NCBI GenBank assembly: GCA_036564135.1
Contig: DATCLC010000167.1
Span: 1 to 33,540, forward strand
Length of the DNA: 33,540 bases
Reading direction: 5' to 3'
DNA from: RSA11 sp036564135
GTDB lineage: Bacteria; Actinomycetota; Thermoleophilia; Solirubrobacterales; 70-9
This document shows, one piece after another, positions 21,591 through 29,487 of this stretch. A program made the translations under genes and the position numbers. Each line of letters opens with the position of its first letter. Position 1 is the first letter of the stretch. The notes under the pieces are model-generated. The model was given only the letters and a program-made list of their open reading frames with translations. It did not search any database and was not told the DNA's origin.

Positions 21591-21692
21591 GATCGAGTTT
21601 CCTAGTCCTCCAGACGAGAAAAGTCGATCACGGGGCCGGCCGACCCGCCGCGATCGAGTTTTCTAGTCCTCCAGACGAGAAAAGTCGATCAC
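21591..21692. repeat. Palindromic repeat pair C
   Basis: Two 41-bp imperfect palindromes (21591-21631 and 21652-21692) differ at one base and are 20 bp apart, separated by a GC-rich spacer. Arms are GATCGAGTTTTCTAGTC and GACGAGAAAAGTCGATC. They belong to the same family as triplets A and B, some 14 kb away, showing that the element is dispersed. Confidence 0.88.
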
Positions 21693-21699
21693 CGGGCGG

Positions 21700-21795
21700 T
21701 CAACGCGGGCGGCCGGTGACCTGGTAGCTCACGTACCAGCAGAGGTGCCGGACGGCGCCGACGCCGAGCGCGATTGGCACAAGCAGCTTCCTCAC
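21700..21795 (-). CDS. Candidate 31-aa small protein
   Basis: Reading from the GTG at 21795 gives 31 residues: a basic start (MRKLL), a hydrophobic stretch VPIALGVGAV, then RHLCWYVSYQVTGRPR and a stop. The composition (Trp, Tyr, Cys, a hydrophobic core) and its fit in the gap between a repeat and the next gene make it more plausible than a chance frame, but there is no Shine-Dalgarno and no homologue I can name. Confidence 0.35.
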   Translation of the reverse strand: MRKLLVPIALGVGAVRHLCWYVSYQVTGRPR

Positions 21796-21833
21796 GGGGC
21801 TTTGATCGTATCTCGGCGTATAGAACTCAGCCA

Positions 21834-22265
21834 ATGAGAGCGTTGGTCAGCGGTGAACCCGAGCCCGCGGCGGCCCTCGCCGAGGCCCTGCGCGAGCGCG
21901 GCGCGGAGGTGGAGCTGGTAGCGGGCGGCGCCGATCCCGCCGCCCGGGCGGTCGCCGAGCTCGCGCGCGGGCTCACCGAGCTGGAGCGCCTGGCCGCCGA
22001 CGGCGGCTTGGACGTCGCCGTCGCGGTCGGGCTTGGCGACGCCGCGATCGCGCTCGCCCTCGTCGCGGCGAAGCTCGGCGTGCCGCTCATCACCTGCCAG
22101 CGCTCCGAGGACGCGCTGGGCGACGCCGAGCTCGCGCACGCCGAGTGGCGCATCCTGGGCGAGCTTGCCGAGGAGCGCCTGGGGATGCCCGGGGAGGGCG
22201 CGGGCGCGGACGCGGTCGCACAGCGCATCGTCGCCCGCGTCGCGGCGGGCGAGGGCGCCGGCTGA
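21834..22265 (+). CDS. Uncharacterised Rossmann-like protein
   Basis: The product is 143 aa from the ATG at 21834, with an AT-rich stretch (GTATAGAAC) just upstream as a likely -10 region. It reads MRALVSGEPEPAAALAEALRERGAEVELV, then LDVAVAVGLGDAAIALALVAAKLGVPLITCQ: alternating strands and helices of a nucleotide- or sugar-binding Rossmann-like half domain, resembling the N-terminal part of UDP-sugar epimerase/glycosyltransferase-B folds. Too short for a full enzyme of that type. No close family recognised. Confidence 0.65.
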   Translation: MRALVSGEPEPAAALAEALRERGAEVELVAGGADPAARAVAELARGLTELERLAADGGLDVAVAVGLGDAAIALALVAAKLGVPLITCQRSEDALGDAELAHAEWRILGELAEERLGMPGEGAGADAVAQRIVARVAAGEGAG

Positions 22266-22284
22266 CGGCGCCCGCCGCTTCCGC

Positions 22285-23163
22285 CTAGCTGCGCCGGGCG
22301 GGGTCGCCCTCGGACTTCGTGCCGCGCACGTCGCGGCGGGCGCGCTGCTCGTACTCGGCGCGCTTCTCCGGGTCCGCCTCGGCGAGCACCTTGTCGGCGC
22401 GCACCGCGCGGGCGAGCGCCTCGCGCCCCGCGCGCGGGAGCAGCGACGCCACGACCTGGATCGCGCCTGCGGAGCGCGGCACGTGTACGTCGAAGCGGGG
22501 CCGCTTGAGCGCCCCGACGATCGCCTGGGCCACGTCCTGCGGCTCGACCGGCTTCACCCCGCGCGACGGTACGAGGCCCGAGCCGAGCTCGGTGTTGACG
22601 ACGACCGGCATCACGCAGGTGATCTCGATCCCGGTGTCGCGCAGCTCGCCGCGGACGGCCTCGCTCACGCCGACCACGGCGTGCTTGGAGGCCGAGTACG
22701 TCGCGCCGCCCGGGATCCCGGCCTTGCCGGCCTGGGAGGCGATGTTGACGATGTGGCCGCTGCCGCGGCGCAGCATCCCCGGGATGACGAGCTTCATCCC
22801 GTAGAGCACGCCGTGCACGTTGATGTCGATGATCTTGTGCGCGACGTCGTCGCTCTCCTCCCAGAACCTGCCGAGCGGCATGATCCCGGCGTTGTTGATG
22901 AGCACGTCGATCGGCCCGAGACGCTCCTCCGCCTGGGCGATGAAGGCCGCGAACGAGTCGCGGTCGGTGACGTCGAGCCCGACCCCGATCGCCTCGGCCG
23001 GCAGCGCGGCCGCCGCCTCCTCGGCGAGGTCCGCGTCGAGATCGCCGATCGCGATCCGCGCCCCCTCACGAGCGAGCGCCTGCGCGGTCGCCCTTCCGAT
23101 CCCGCGCGCTGCGCCCGTGATCGCCACAACCTTGCCCTGAAGTGAACGCGGTTCGCGTCCCAC
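22285..23163 (-). CDS. Short-chain dehydrogenase/reductase
   Basis: The product is 292 aa. The GTG at 23163 was chosen because GGAGGAG lies about 5 nt upstream and the classical SDR start follows: LQGKVVAITGAARGIG (cofactor loop, about 8-23), D44-region IGDLDADL favouring NAD, NNAG, the catalytic NIASQAGKAGIPGGATYSASK (Ser, Tyr, Lys; in part) and a C-terminal extension with RRDVRGTKSEGD. The substrate cannot be predicted from sequence. The frame continues open upstream over the divergent dehydrogenase gene, but that part is a GC-rich shadow. Divergent from the next gene with a short shared region. Confidence 0.9.
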   Translation of the reverse strand: MGREPRSLQGKVVAITGAARGIGRATAQALAREGARIAIGDLDADLAEEAAAALPAEAIGVGLDVTDRDSFAAFIAQAEERLGPIDVLINNAGIMPLGRFWEESDDVAHKIIDINVHGVLYGMKLVIPGMLRRGSGHIVNIASQAGKAGIPGGATYSASKHAVVGVSEAVRGELRDTGIEITCVMPVVVNTELGSGLVPSRGVKPVEPQDVAQAIVGALKRPRFDVHVPRSAGAIQVVASLLPRAGREALARAVRADKVLAEADPEKRAEYEQRARRDVRGTKSEGDPARRS

Positions 23164-23237
23164 CTGCTCCTCCTCTCTCGCTTGGCGCCCATTCTGCACG
23201 ACTGCGCCCCTCGCGGGGGAGGGTGGGCGCCCCTTCC

Positions 23238-23243
23238 TAGAAT
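23238..23243 (+). promoter_or_regulatory. TANNNT -10 box of nucleotide-sugar dehydrogenase gene
   Basis: TAGAAT lies 7 nt before the ATG at 23251, with no Shine-Dalgarno; the closest match to a canonical -10 among the leaderless starts here. Confidence 0.5.
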
Positions 23244-23250
23244 CCGGACG

Positions 23251-24504
23251 ATGAAGGTCGGAGTGGTCGGACTCGGCTACGTGGGCCTGCCGCTGGCGGT
23301 CGCGTTCGCCGAGGCGGACGTCGACGTCGTCGGGGTCGACGTCAGCACGCGCGTGGTCGAGCGCCTCGGCCGCGGGGAGAGCGAGATCGAGGACGTGCCG
23401 GACGAGCGCCTCGCGCCGCTCGTGCGCAGCGGGCGCTTGCGCGCGACGAGCGACTACGGCGAGCTCGCCGACTGCGACGCGATCGTGATCTGCGTGCCGA
23501 CGCCGCTCGCCAACCAGCGCGAGCCCGACCTGAGCTACATCGACTCGGCGGCGCGCTCGCTGGCCGGGATCCTGCGGCGCGGCCAGCTCGTCGTGCTCGA
23601 GTCGACCACCTACCCGGGCACCACGCGCGAGCGGCTCCTGCCGGTGCTCGAGGAGTCGGGGCTCGCCGCGGGCACGGACTTCCACCTCGCCTTCTCGCCC
23701 GAGCGGATCGACCCCGGCCGCACCGACCACACGATCGCCACGACGCCGAAGGTCGTGGGAGGGCTCACGGACGCCTGCCGCGAGCGCGCCCTGGAGCTCT
23801 ACGGTCTGATCTGCGAGGAGCTCGTGCCGGTCTCCTCGCCGGAGGCCGCGGAGCTCGCCAAGCTGCTCGAGAACATCTTCCGCTCGGTGAACATCGCGCT
23901 CGTCAACGAGCTCGCGATGCTCGCCGACCGAATGGGCATCGACATCTGGGAGGTGATCGACGCCGCGGCGACCAAGCCGTTCGGCTTCATGCGCTTCGAG
24001 CCGGGGCCGGGCATGGGCGGCCACTGCCTGCCGGTGGACCCGTTCTACCTGGCCTTCAAGGCGCGCGAGTTCGACTTCCCGACCGAGTTCGTGGAGCTCG
24101 CGGGCAAGATCAACCAGGCGCAGCCCCACTTCTGCGTCGATCTGATCACGCGGGCGCTCAACGACGTCGAGCGGCCCGTCAAGGGCTCGCGCGTGCTCCT
24201 GCTCGGCGTCTCCTACAAGGCCGGCGTGGGCGATCTGCGCGAGTCGCCGGCGCTCAAGATCGCCCGGCTTTTGCGCGACCTGGGCGCGATCGTGAGCTAC
24301 CACGACCCGCACGTGCCGAGCGTGGCCGAGCTCGACCTGGAGTCGGTGCCGCTCGAGGACGGGCTCCGGGACTGCGACGTGGCCTGCGTGGTGACCGCGC
24401 ACCCTGAGGTCGACTACGAGCGCGTGGTCGCGAGCGCGCCGCTCGTCGTCGATTTGCGCGGCGTCACGCGGGGGATCAAGGCGAGCAACCTCGTCCGGCT
24501 CTAG
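23251..24504 (+). CDS. Nucleotide-sugar (UDP-GlcNAc/UDP-Glc type) 6-dehydrogenase
   Basis: The product is 417 aa. It has an N-terminal NAD-binding VGLGYVGLPLAVAFAE, the ESTTYPGTT and FSPERIDPG motifs, the catalytic Cys259 in GMGGHCLPVDPFYL and the C-terminal UDP-binding domain with LLGVSYKAGVGDLRESPAL. It oxidises a sugar C6 alcohol to the acid in two steps. SPERIDPG and GGHCLPVDP(F/Y)YL favour the WbpA/TviB (UDP-HexNAc) branch over UDP-glucose dehydrogenase. It gives a uronic-acid building block for surface polysaccharide. The next gene starts 4 nt after its stop. Confidence 0.92.
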   Translation: MKVGVVGLGYVGLPLAVAFAEADVDVVGVDVSTRVVERLGRGESEIEDVPDERLAPLVRSGRLRATSDYGELADCDAIVICVPTPLANQREPDLSYIDSAARSLAGILRRGQLVVLESTTYPGTTRERLLPVLEESGLAAGTDFHLAFSPERIDPGRTDHTIATTPKVVGGLTDACRERALELYGLICEELVPVSSPEAAELAKLLENIFRSVNIALVNELAMLADRMGIDIWEVIDAAATKPFGFMRFEPGPGMGGHCLPVDPFYLAFKAREFDFPTEFVELAGKINQAQPHFCVDLITRALNDVERPVKGSRVLLLGVSYKAGVGDLRESPALKIARLLRDLGAIVSYHDPHVPSVAELDLESVPLEDGLRDCDVACVVTAHPEVDYERVVASAPLVVDLRGVTRGIKASNLVRL

Positions 24505-24508
24505 CGCG

Positions 24509-25183
24509 ATGCGCCTGCGCCGCCGCAGCCGCCTCGAGCCCGACCGGCTGACGCTCGCGCTCGCCGGCGTTGCGCTCGCCACAGTGGGCACCGTGGTGGG
24601 CGGCGAGCTCTGGCGCCTCGCGAAGAGGCGCTTGCGCGAAGCCGACGAGTCGGAGCCGGGCACCGCGCTCGACCCCGTGGCGCGCCAGCGCGCCCTGGCC
24701 GCCACGGGCCGCGACGCGGTCGTCGTCGCGCGCGAGGGCCTGCAGGCGACCCCCCGGCACGAGCTCGTGCTGTTCAACATGCTGACCGGGTTCGTGGGCG
24801 CGTTCGCGGTCGTGCGGATCGGGACGCACGGCATCCGCGCCGGGTGGTGGCCCGGCAACGTGCGCCTCGGCGGCAAGCACATCCACCACTTCGTGCCGGG
24901 CATCCTGCTCGCCTTCGGCGCGGGCGGGGCGGCGCTCATGACGAGCAACGAGGCGCTCGAGCGCACGCTCGCCATCCCGTTCGGAGTGGGCCTCGGGCTC
25001 GTCCTCGACGAGGCCGCGCTGCTGCTCGATCTGCGCGACGTCTACTGGACCCGCGAGGGGATCCTGAGCGTCCAGCTCTCGCTGGGCGCCGCCGCGATCA
25101 TGGGCGGGACGATCATCGCCCTGCGCATCCTGCACCGCGGCGAGCGCCAGGCCGAGGCGCACGCCGAGATCCCGGCGGCCTGA
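24509..25183 (+). CDS. Integral membrane protein of unknown function
   Basis: The product is 224 aa. There are about five hydrophobic segments (near 16-36, 88-105, 127-150, 155-178, 190-208). Between the second and third is a His-rich motif GGKHIHHFVPGILLAF, in which KHIHHF could bind a metal or heme. A short stretch of Arg at the start suggests a cytoplasmic N-terminus. It begins 4 nt after the sugar dehydrogenase, so the two are probably co-transcribed, but no functional link is evident. I recognise no named family. Confidence 0.75.
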   Translation: MRLRRRSRLEPDRLTLALAGVALATVGTVVGGELWRLAKRRLREADESEPGTALDPVARQRALAATGRDAVVVAREGLQATPRHELVLFNMLTGFVGAFAVVRIGTHGIRAGWWPGNVRLGGKHIHHFVPGILLAFGAGGAALMTSNEALERTLAIPFGVGLGLVLDEAALLLDLRDVYWTREGILSVQLSLGAAAIMGGTIIALRILHRGERQAEAHAEIPAA

Positions 25184-25197
25184 CCGCGAGCGCCCGC

Positions 25198-25941
25198 CTA
25201 CGAGCCCGCCAGCCGGTAGCGGCCGAAAAGGTCGTCGGTCTCCGGGTCGTGCAGGAGCCAGACGAGCTCGGCGTCGAGCGGGTGCTCGTCGATGTCCGCG
25301 ACGAGCCCGGGTCCCTCGCCGCCCGCGATCTTGGGCGCGCGCGTGATGAAGAGCTCGTCGACGAGGCCCGCGGCGATCAGCTCGCCGTGCAGGTGCGGGC
25401 CGCCCTCGCAGAGCAGCGAGGTGACGCCGCGCTCGTGGCGGAGGTACTCGAGCGCGGCGCGCAGATCGACGCGCTCGCCCTCGTGCCGGACGACGCGCAC
25501 GCTGCTCTTCGTCGGCGGGCGCTCGGCGTCGTCGGTGGTGAAGATCAGCACGCGCCCGCCCTCGGTGAAGAGCGGCGCGTCCCAGGGCAGATCCATGCTG
25601 CCGACGATCACGGCGAGCGGATCGTGCGGGAGACCCAGGCGCTCGCGCCGCTCGCGCTTGGCCTGGCTGCGAATGATGCGGCCGTAGCGCTCGGCGCGCA
25701 GCGTCTCGGCGCCGATCATCACCGCGTGCACCCGGGTGCGCAGGCCGACGAGCAGCGAGGTGTCGGCGGGGCCGGCGATCGGCCCCGACCGCCCGGCGAT
25801 CGTGGCGCGCCCGTCGAGCGTGAGCGCGAAGTTCGTGAGCACGTAGGGGCGGTCCTCGGGGGCGTTCTCCCAGGGGCGCAGCTCGGCGAGGAGCTCGTCG
25901 AGCTCGATGTCGGCGGCGGGCTCGGGAAGCAGGCGGCGCAT
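25198..25941 (-). CDS. Pyrimidine reductase-like protein (RibD C-terminal domain)
   Basis: The product is 247 aa. It has a stand-alone RibD_C/DHFR-like fold: RPYVLTNFALTLDGRATIAG, IGAETLRAERYG, LLCEGGPHLHGELIAAGLVDELF and KIAGGEGPGL. The deaminase half of bifunctional RibD is absent. Such proteins reduce a ribosylamino-pyrimidine with NADPH in riboflavin synthesis or act on related substrates. Convergent with the membrane-protein gene. Its start is leaderless-type. Confidence 0.88.
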   Translation of the reverse strand: MRRLLPEPAADIELDELLAELRPWENAPEDRPYVLTNFALTLDGRATIAGRSGPIAGPADTSLLVGLRTRVHAVMIGAETLRAERYGRIIRSQAKRERRERLGLPHDPLAVIVGSMDLPWDAPLFTEGGRVLIFTTDDAERPPTKSSVRVVRHEGERVDLRAALEYLRHERGVTSLLCEGGPHLHGELIAAGLVDELFITRAPKIAGGEGPGLVADIDEHPLDAELVWLLHDPETDDLFGRYRLAGS

Positions 25942-25949
25942 GACGGGGG

Positions 25950-25955
25950 AAGGTA
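25950..25955 (-). promoter_or_regulatory. TANNNT -10 box of RibD_C gene
   Basis: On the minus strand TACCTT is followed by 8 nt and the ATG at 25941; no purine-rich site. Confidence 0.4.
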
Positions 25956-25979
25956 GCGGGCGCGGTGGGAGGGCGGCCG

Positions 25980-26426
25980 CTAGGTGCCCGCCTCGATCTC
26001 GCCGACGTGCTCGATGTTCGCCTGGTCGTCCGCGTCGGCGCTCGGGCCCGTGTCGAACCAGGCGTCGAGGATCTCGCGCAGCTCGGCCTCCGAGGTCGCG
26101 CGCAGGCTGATCGCGAGCACGTTGGCGTCGTTCCAGCGCCGCGCGCCCTCGGCGGTCGCGGCGTCCCCGCAGAGCGCCGCGCGGATGCCGGGCACCTTGT
26201 TGGCCGCGATCGACGCACCCGTGCCGGTCCAGCAGCAGACGACTCCCTGGTCGGCGCGGCCCTCCGCGACGTCGCGGGCGGCTGCCTCGCTCGCCCAGGC
26301 CCAGTCGTCGCGCTCGTCGGGGTTGAGCGCGCCGTGCGTGGTCACCTCGTGGCCGCGCTCGCGCAGCTCGCGCACGACGGCCTCCGCGACACCGGTGAGC
26401 TCATCAGCTGCGACTGAAATCCGCAC
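25980..26426 (-). CDS. RpiB/LacAB-family sugar-phosphate isomerase, divergent
   Basis: The product is 148 aa, with a GTG start. The family core CCWTGTGASIAANKVPGIRAALC and RRWNDANVLAISLR (each in part) is clear, as in ribose-5-phosphate isomerase B. The N-terminus reads ISVAADELTGV where RpiB has a D-H-A-G motif contributing phosphate and ring-opening residues, so the His is missing. The second Cys of the core aligns with the usual catalytic base position. It may act on a different sugar phosphate. Starts 19 nt after the sulfotransferase stop, on the same strand. Confidence 0.82.
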   Translation of the reverse strand: MRISVAADELTGVAEAVVRELRERGHEVTTHGALNPDERDDWAWASEAAARDVAEGRADQGVVCCWTGTGASIAANKVPGIRAALCGDAATAEGARRWNDANVLAISLRATSEAELREILDAWFDTGPSADADDQANIEHVGEIEAGT

Positions 26427-26433
26427 GCGTCGA

Positions 26434-26439
26434 AGCTTA
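26434..26439 (-). promoter_or_regulatory. TANNNT -10 box of RpiB-like gene
   Basis: TAAGCT on the minus strand is followed by 7 nt and the GTG at 26426, inside the 19-nt gap after the sulfotransferase gene. Confidence 0.4.
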
Positions 26440-26445
26440 GGAGCG

Positions 26446-27423
26446 TCAGAGCTCCCAGCCGAACGAGCGGCCCGCGATCTCCTCGAGGCGCACGACGTCC
26501 GGGCGGAAGGCGGCGGCGAGCCGCTCGCGCAGGCCCGGGGGAAGCTCGGGCTTGGGCGCCTCGCCCTTGTCCGGGTCGTGCACGACCTTCTCGACCAGCC
26601 AGCGCAGGCGCTCCGGCAGCCGGTCGAAGTTGCGGTCGAGCGCGCGCAGCCCCGGCAGGCGCACCGCGCGGTCCAAAAGCCGGAACCCCCCCGACTGCTT
26701 GCCGCTGCCCGTCTCCCACTCGCGCTGGAAGTGCTCGGAGCTGAAGCTCGTGTCCACGCCGACGAAGTCGAAGACCTTCCTCATCGTCGCCTCGCGCTCG
26801 CGGGCGAGCTCCTCGCGGCCGACGATCAGGATGCGCTCGCGGTCGAATGCCTCCAGGTACGGCTCGAGCTGGTACGCGTAGCGGCCGCGCTGCACGTACG
26901 CGGAGCGCTCGTCGGCCACCGCCTCCTCCAGCGGGCGGTCCTCATAGCCACCGTTCACGTTGTGGAGGTAGTGGGAGAGCAGGCGGTCGATCGGGTGGCG
27001 GACCATGTAGACGATCCGCGCGTCGTCCGGGAGGGTGGCGGCCATGCGCTCGGCCACGCCCTGGAAGAAGGGCCGGTTCGTGTAGTGCGGGGAGGTCTCG
27101 CCGCGTACCGGGGCGGAGGCGTCGAAGTGGCAGCGGTACCAGTCGGTCCCCAGCCCCCAGTTGAGCTCCTCGACGAAGAAGTTGAGCTCCTTCGGCCGCG
27201 ACATCACGACCTCGGGATGCAGGCCCAGGTAGTGATGCAGGCTGGTCGTCCCGCACTTGAGCCCGCCGATCACGACCAGGTTCGGCAGCGCGCCGCCGGC
27301 ACCCCGGAAGCCGCCGCGGGCCGCCTTGCGGCGGTCGGCCGCGAAGCGCTCGTGGGCGCGCGCGACCATGCGCTGGTCGGCGACGTCGACGTACCCGCTC
27401 TCGCTCGCGGCCCGCTGCTCCAC
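26446..27423 (-). CDS. PAPS-dependent sulfotransferase
   Basis: The product is 325 aa, with a GTG start. The 5'-phosphosulfate loop VIGGLKCGTTSLHHYLGLHP (about 51-70) and the 3'-phosphate motif RIVYMVRHPIDRLLSHYLH (about 137-155) place it in the Sulfotransfer_1/heparan-sulfotransferase-like family. RPKELNFF and RGETSPHY are typical of the acceptor-side strands. There is no signal peptide or TM, so it acts in the cytoplasm, transferring sulfate to a small molecule or glycan precursor. The flippase and sugar dehydrogenase in the same window make a polysaccharide precursor a plausible acceptor. Confidence 0.88.
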   Translation of the reverse strand: MEQRAASESGYVDVADQRMVARAHERFAADRRKAARGGFRGAGGALPNLVVIGGLKCGTTSLHHYLGLHPEVVMSRPKELNFFVEELNWGLGTDWYRCHFDASAPVRGETSPHYTNRPFFQGVAERMAATLPDDARIVYMVRHPIDRLLSHYLHNVNGGYEDRPLEEAVADERSAYVQRGRYAYQLEPYLEAFDRERILIVGREELAREREATMRKVFDFVGVDTSFSSEHFQREWETGSGKQSGGFRLLDRAVRLPGLRALDRNFDRLPERLRWLVEKVVHDPDKGEAPKPELPPGLRERLAAAFRPDVVRLEEIAGRSFGWEL

Positions 27424-27431
27424 GCCGGGAA

Positions 27432-27437
27432 ACGCTA
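27432..27437 (-). promoter_or_regulatory. TANNNT -10 box of sulfotransferase gene
   Basis: TAGCGT on the minus strand is followed by 8 nt and the GTG at 27423; no Shine-Dalgarno. Confidence 0.4.
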
Positions 27438-27484
27438 GCTGGTGGGACCGCGGCCAAGCGCGGCCGTCCCGCGCGCGGGAGCGC

Positions 27485-28168
27485 CTACTTGGCGCCCAGC
27501 TTGGCGGCCGCCTCGCGGAAGTTCTTGACCTCGGCGGTGGGCTTGGCCCGCCCGGCGAGCTTCTCGCCCCGGCGGTTCACCCAGATCACCGGGACCTTCA
27601 TCTTGAGCAGCGGCACCACGTCGGTGTCGTAGCCCGACGTGATGTGGACCCAGCCCTTCTTGCCGCCGATCCGGCGCGCGCACTCCTTGAAGTGCGCGGG
27701 GTCGGGCTTGTAGCTACGCACCTGCTGCGCGGTGACGACGATGTCGAGGTCGGTGCGCAGGTGCCGGCGCGAGTAGCCGAGCAGCTTGTCGTCGATGTTC
27801 GAGACGATCCCGACCTTGTAGCGGGCCTTGAGCCGGTCCATGGCCGCGTTGGCCTCGCGGAACGGCGGCCAGTAGGCGACCGAGTCGGGCAGGAACTGGG
27901 CGCGCGAGGGCTCAAGCTCCCAGCCGAGCTCGCCGGCGACCTTCACCGCGGTGCGGCGCAGGACCTCGGCGTAGAGCTCGTAGGAGCCCGACATGATCTC
28001 GGCCTGCACCTCGAGGAAGCGGTCGATGAACTGCTGCTCGTCGAAGGTGAAGCCGTCCTTCGCGGCCTCCTTCTTGAACGCCTCGGTGATCCCCTTCTCC
28101 CAGTCGATCAGGGTGCCGTAGCAGTCGGTCGTTACCCAGGTGATGTCCTTGAGCTTGGGAAGCGGCAT
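27485..28168 (-). CDS. HAD-family hydrolase, 2-haloacid-dehalogenase type
   Basis: The product is 227 aa. HAD motif I is TTDCYGTLIDW (nucleophile Asp at about 15), motif II VGIVSNID, motif III Lys in SYKPDPAHF, and motif IV SGYDTDVVP. The layout matches haloacid dehalogenase type II and related phosphatases; the Cys in DCYGTL and the helical cap are usual. Whether it dehalogenates or dephosphorylates cannot be told. Divergent from sucC; on the minus strand CATAAT at about 28217-28222 is a likely -10 element for a leadered transcript. Confidence 0.85.
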   Translation of the reverse strand: MPLPKLKDITWVTTDCYGTLIDWEKGITEAFKKEAAKDGFTFDEQQFIDRFLEVQAEIMSGSYELYAEVLRRTAVKVAGELGWELEPSRAQFLPDSVAYWPPFREANAAMDRLKARYKVGIVSNIDDKLLGYSRRHLRTDLDIVVTAQQVRSYKPDPAHFKECARRIGGKKGWVHITSGYDTDVVPLLKMKVPVIWVNRRGEKLAGRAKPTAEVKNFREAAAKLGAK

Positions 28169-28216
28169 GCGTAGTCAGAGAAGAGTTGAACCCTGCTTGA
28201 AAAAAGGCGGCGCAGC

Positions 28217-28222
28217 ATTATG
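28217..28222 (-). promoter_or_regulatory. -10-like CATAAT upstream of HAD hydrolase
   Basis: CATAAT (5 of 6 matches to TATAAT) on the minus strand, about 50 nt upstream of the ATG at 28168, with a T-run (CTTTTTTC) between. No clear -35. Confidence 0.4.
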
Positions 28223-28334
28223 ACAAGCCGGGTGGGAAGCCCGAGGGTGCAGCGTCGCCGCGCGCGCCTCGATAGGCTGCCGACCCGCGCGCTTTCCGCA
28301 CGGCGGGACGGGCCGAGCGCGCGACACAAATCCT

Positions 28335-29477
28335 ATGGACCTTCTCGAGTACCAGGGCAAGAAGCTGTTCGCCAAGCACGGCGTCCCCGTGCCGAGCGGC
28401 AAGCACGCCGACAACGTCGAGGACGCGGTCGCGGCGGCCAACGAGATCGGCTATCCCTGCGTCGTCAAGGCGCAGGTCGCGATCGGCAAGCGCGGCAAGG
28501 CCGGCGGCATCAAGATCGCCAAGGACGAGGCCGAGGCGCGCGCCCACGCCGAGGCGATCCTCGGCATGGACATCCGCGGGTTCACGGTCTACGACCTGTG
28601 GATCGAGGGCGCCTCGGACATCGCGGCCGAGTACTACGCCTCGATCGTCCTCGACCGCGGCGAGAAGAAGCTGCTCGCGATGCTCTCGCGGATGGGCGGC
28701 ATGGACGTCGAGGAGATCGCCGAGCGCGACCCCACGGCGATGGTCAAGCGCCACCTCGAGCCCGGCCAGCCGCTCAGCCTCGAGCTCGGCCGCGAGATCG
28801 CCCACGAGGCCGGCATCGACGAGGACGTCGTCGACCAGGTCGCCGAGCTGCTCGGCAAGCTCGCCGAGGTGGCCGTCGCCGAGGACGCGACGCTCATCGA
28901 GGTCAACCCGCTGATCGTCACCGCCGACCGCCAGGTCGTCGCCCTCGACGCCAAGGTGACGATCGACAACAACGCGCTCTTCCGCCACCCGGAGCTGGCC
29001 GAGTTCGTGGACCGCTCGTCCGAGGACCCGCAGGAGGCGATGGCCAAGGAGAAGGGCCTCACCTACGTGAAGCTCGGCGGCAACATCGGCATCCTCGGCA
29101 ACGGTGCCGGGCTCTGCATGTCGACGCTCGACGTGGTCGCGCAGGCCGGCGGCGAGCCCGCCAACTTCCTCGACGCGGGCGGCGGGTCGAAGGCCGACGC
29201 GATCGTCGACGCGCTCGAGGTGATCACCTCCGACCCCAACGTCGACGCGATCCTCTTCAACATCTTCGGCGGAATCACCCGCTGCGACGAGATCGCCAAG
29301 GGCATCATCGAGGCGTCGCAGCGGATCGAGATCAAGGTGCCGCTCGTCGTCCGCCTCGACGGCACCAACCAGGACGAGGGCCTGCGGCTGCTCGCCGAGG
29401 CCAACCTCCCGAACCTGCACCAGGAGAAGACCATGCTGGGCGCGGCGAAGCGCGTCGTGGAGCTGGCGAACGGCTGA
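28335..29477 (+). CDS. sucC: Succinate-CoA ligase (ADP-forming) beta subunit
   Basis: The product is 380 aa. The ATP-grasp N-terminus MDLLEYQGKKLFAKHGVPVP, VVKAQVAIGKRGKAGG, LIEVNPLIVT and the CoA/active-site part GNGAGLCMSTLDVV, FLDAGGGS and NIFGGITRCDEIAKGI are all present at normal length. With sucD it interconverts succinyl-CoA and succinate with ATP formation in the TCA cycle. The start is the ATG at 28335; no clear ribosome binding site. A possible -10 TAGGCT is at 28271. Confidence 0.97.
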   Translation: MDLLEYQGKKLFAKHGVPVPSGKHADNVEDAVAAANEIGYPCVVKAQVAIGKRGKAGGIKIAKDEAEARAHAEAILGMDIRGFTVYDLWIEGASDIAAEYYASIVLDRGEKKLLAMLSRMGGMDVEEIAERDPTAMVKRHLEPGQPLSLELGREIAHEAGIDEDVVDQVAELLGKLAEVAVAEDATLIEVNPLIVTADRQVVALDAKVTIDNNALFRHPELAEFVDRSSEDPQEAMAKEKGLTYVKLGGNIGILGNGAGLCMSTLDVVAQAGGEPANFLDAGGGSKADAIVDALEVITSDPNVDAILFNIFGGITRCDEIAKGIIEASQRIEIKVPLVVRLDGTNQDEGLRLLAEANLPNLHQEKTMLGAAKRVVELANG

Positions 29478-29487
29478 GGAGCGACGG

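Noticed and set aside
22285..24975. A very long minus-strand frame (896 codons) covering the SDR gene and the opposite strand of the sugar dehydrogenase
   Set aside because: Only the part from 23163 down matches SDR motifs and has a Shine-Dalgarno start; the rest is antisense to a well-supported gene and is an artefact of high GC.
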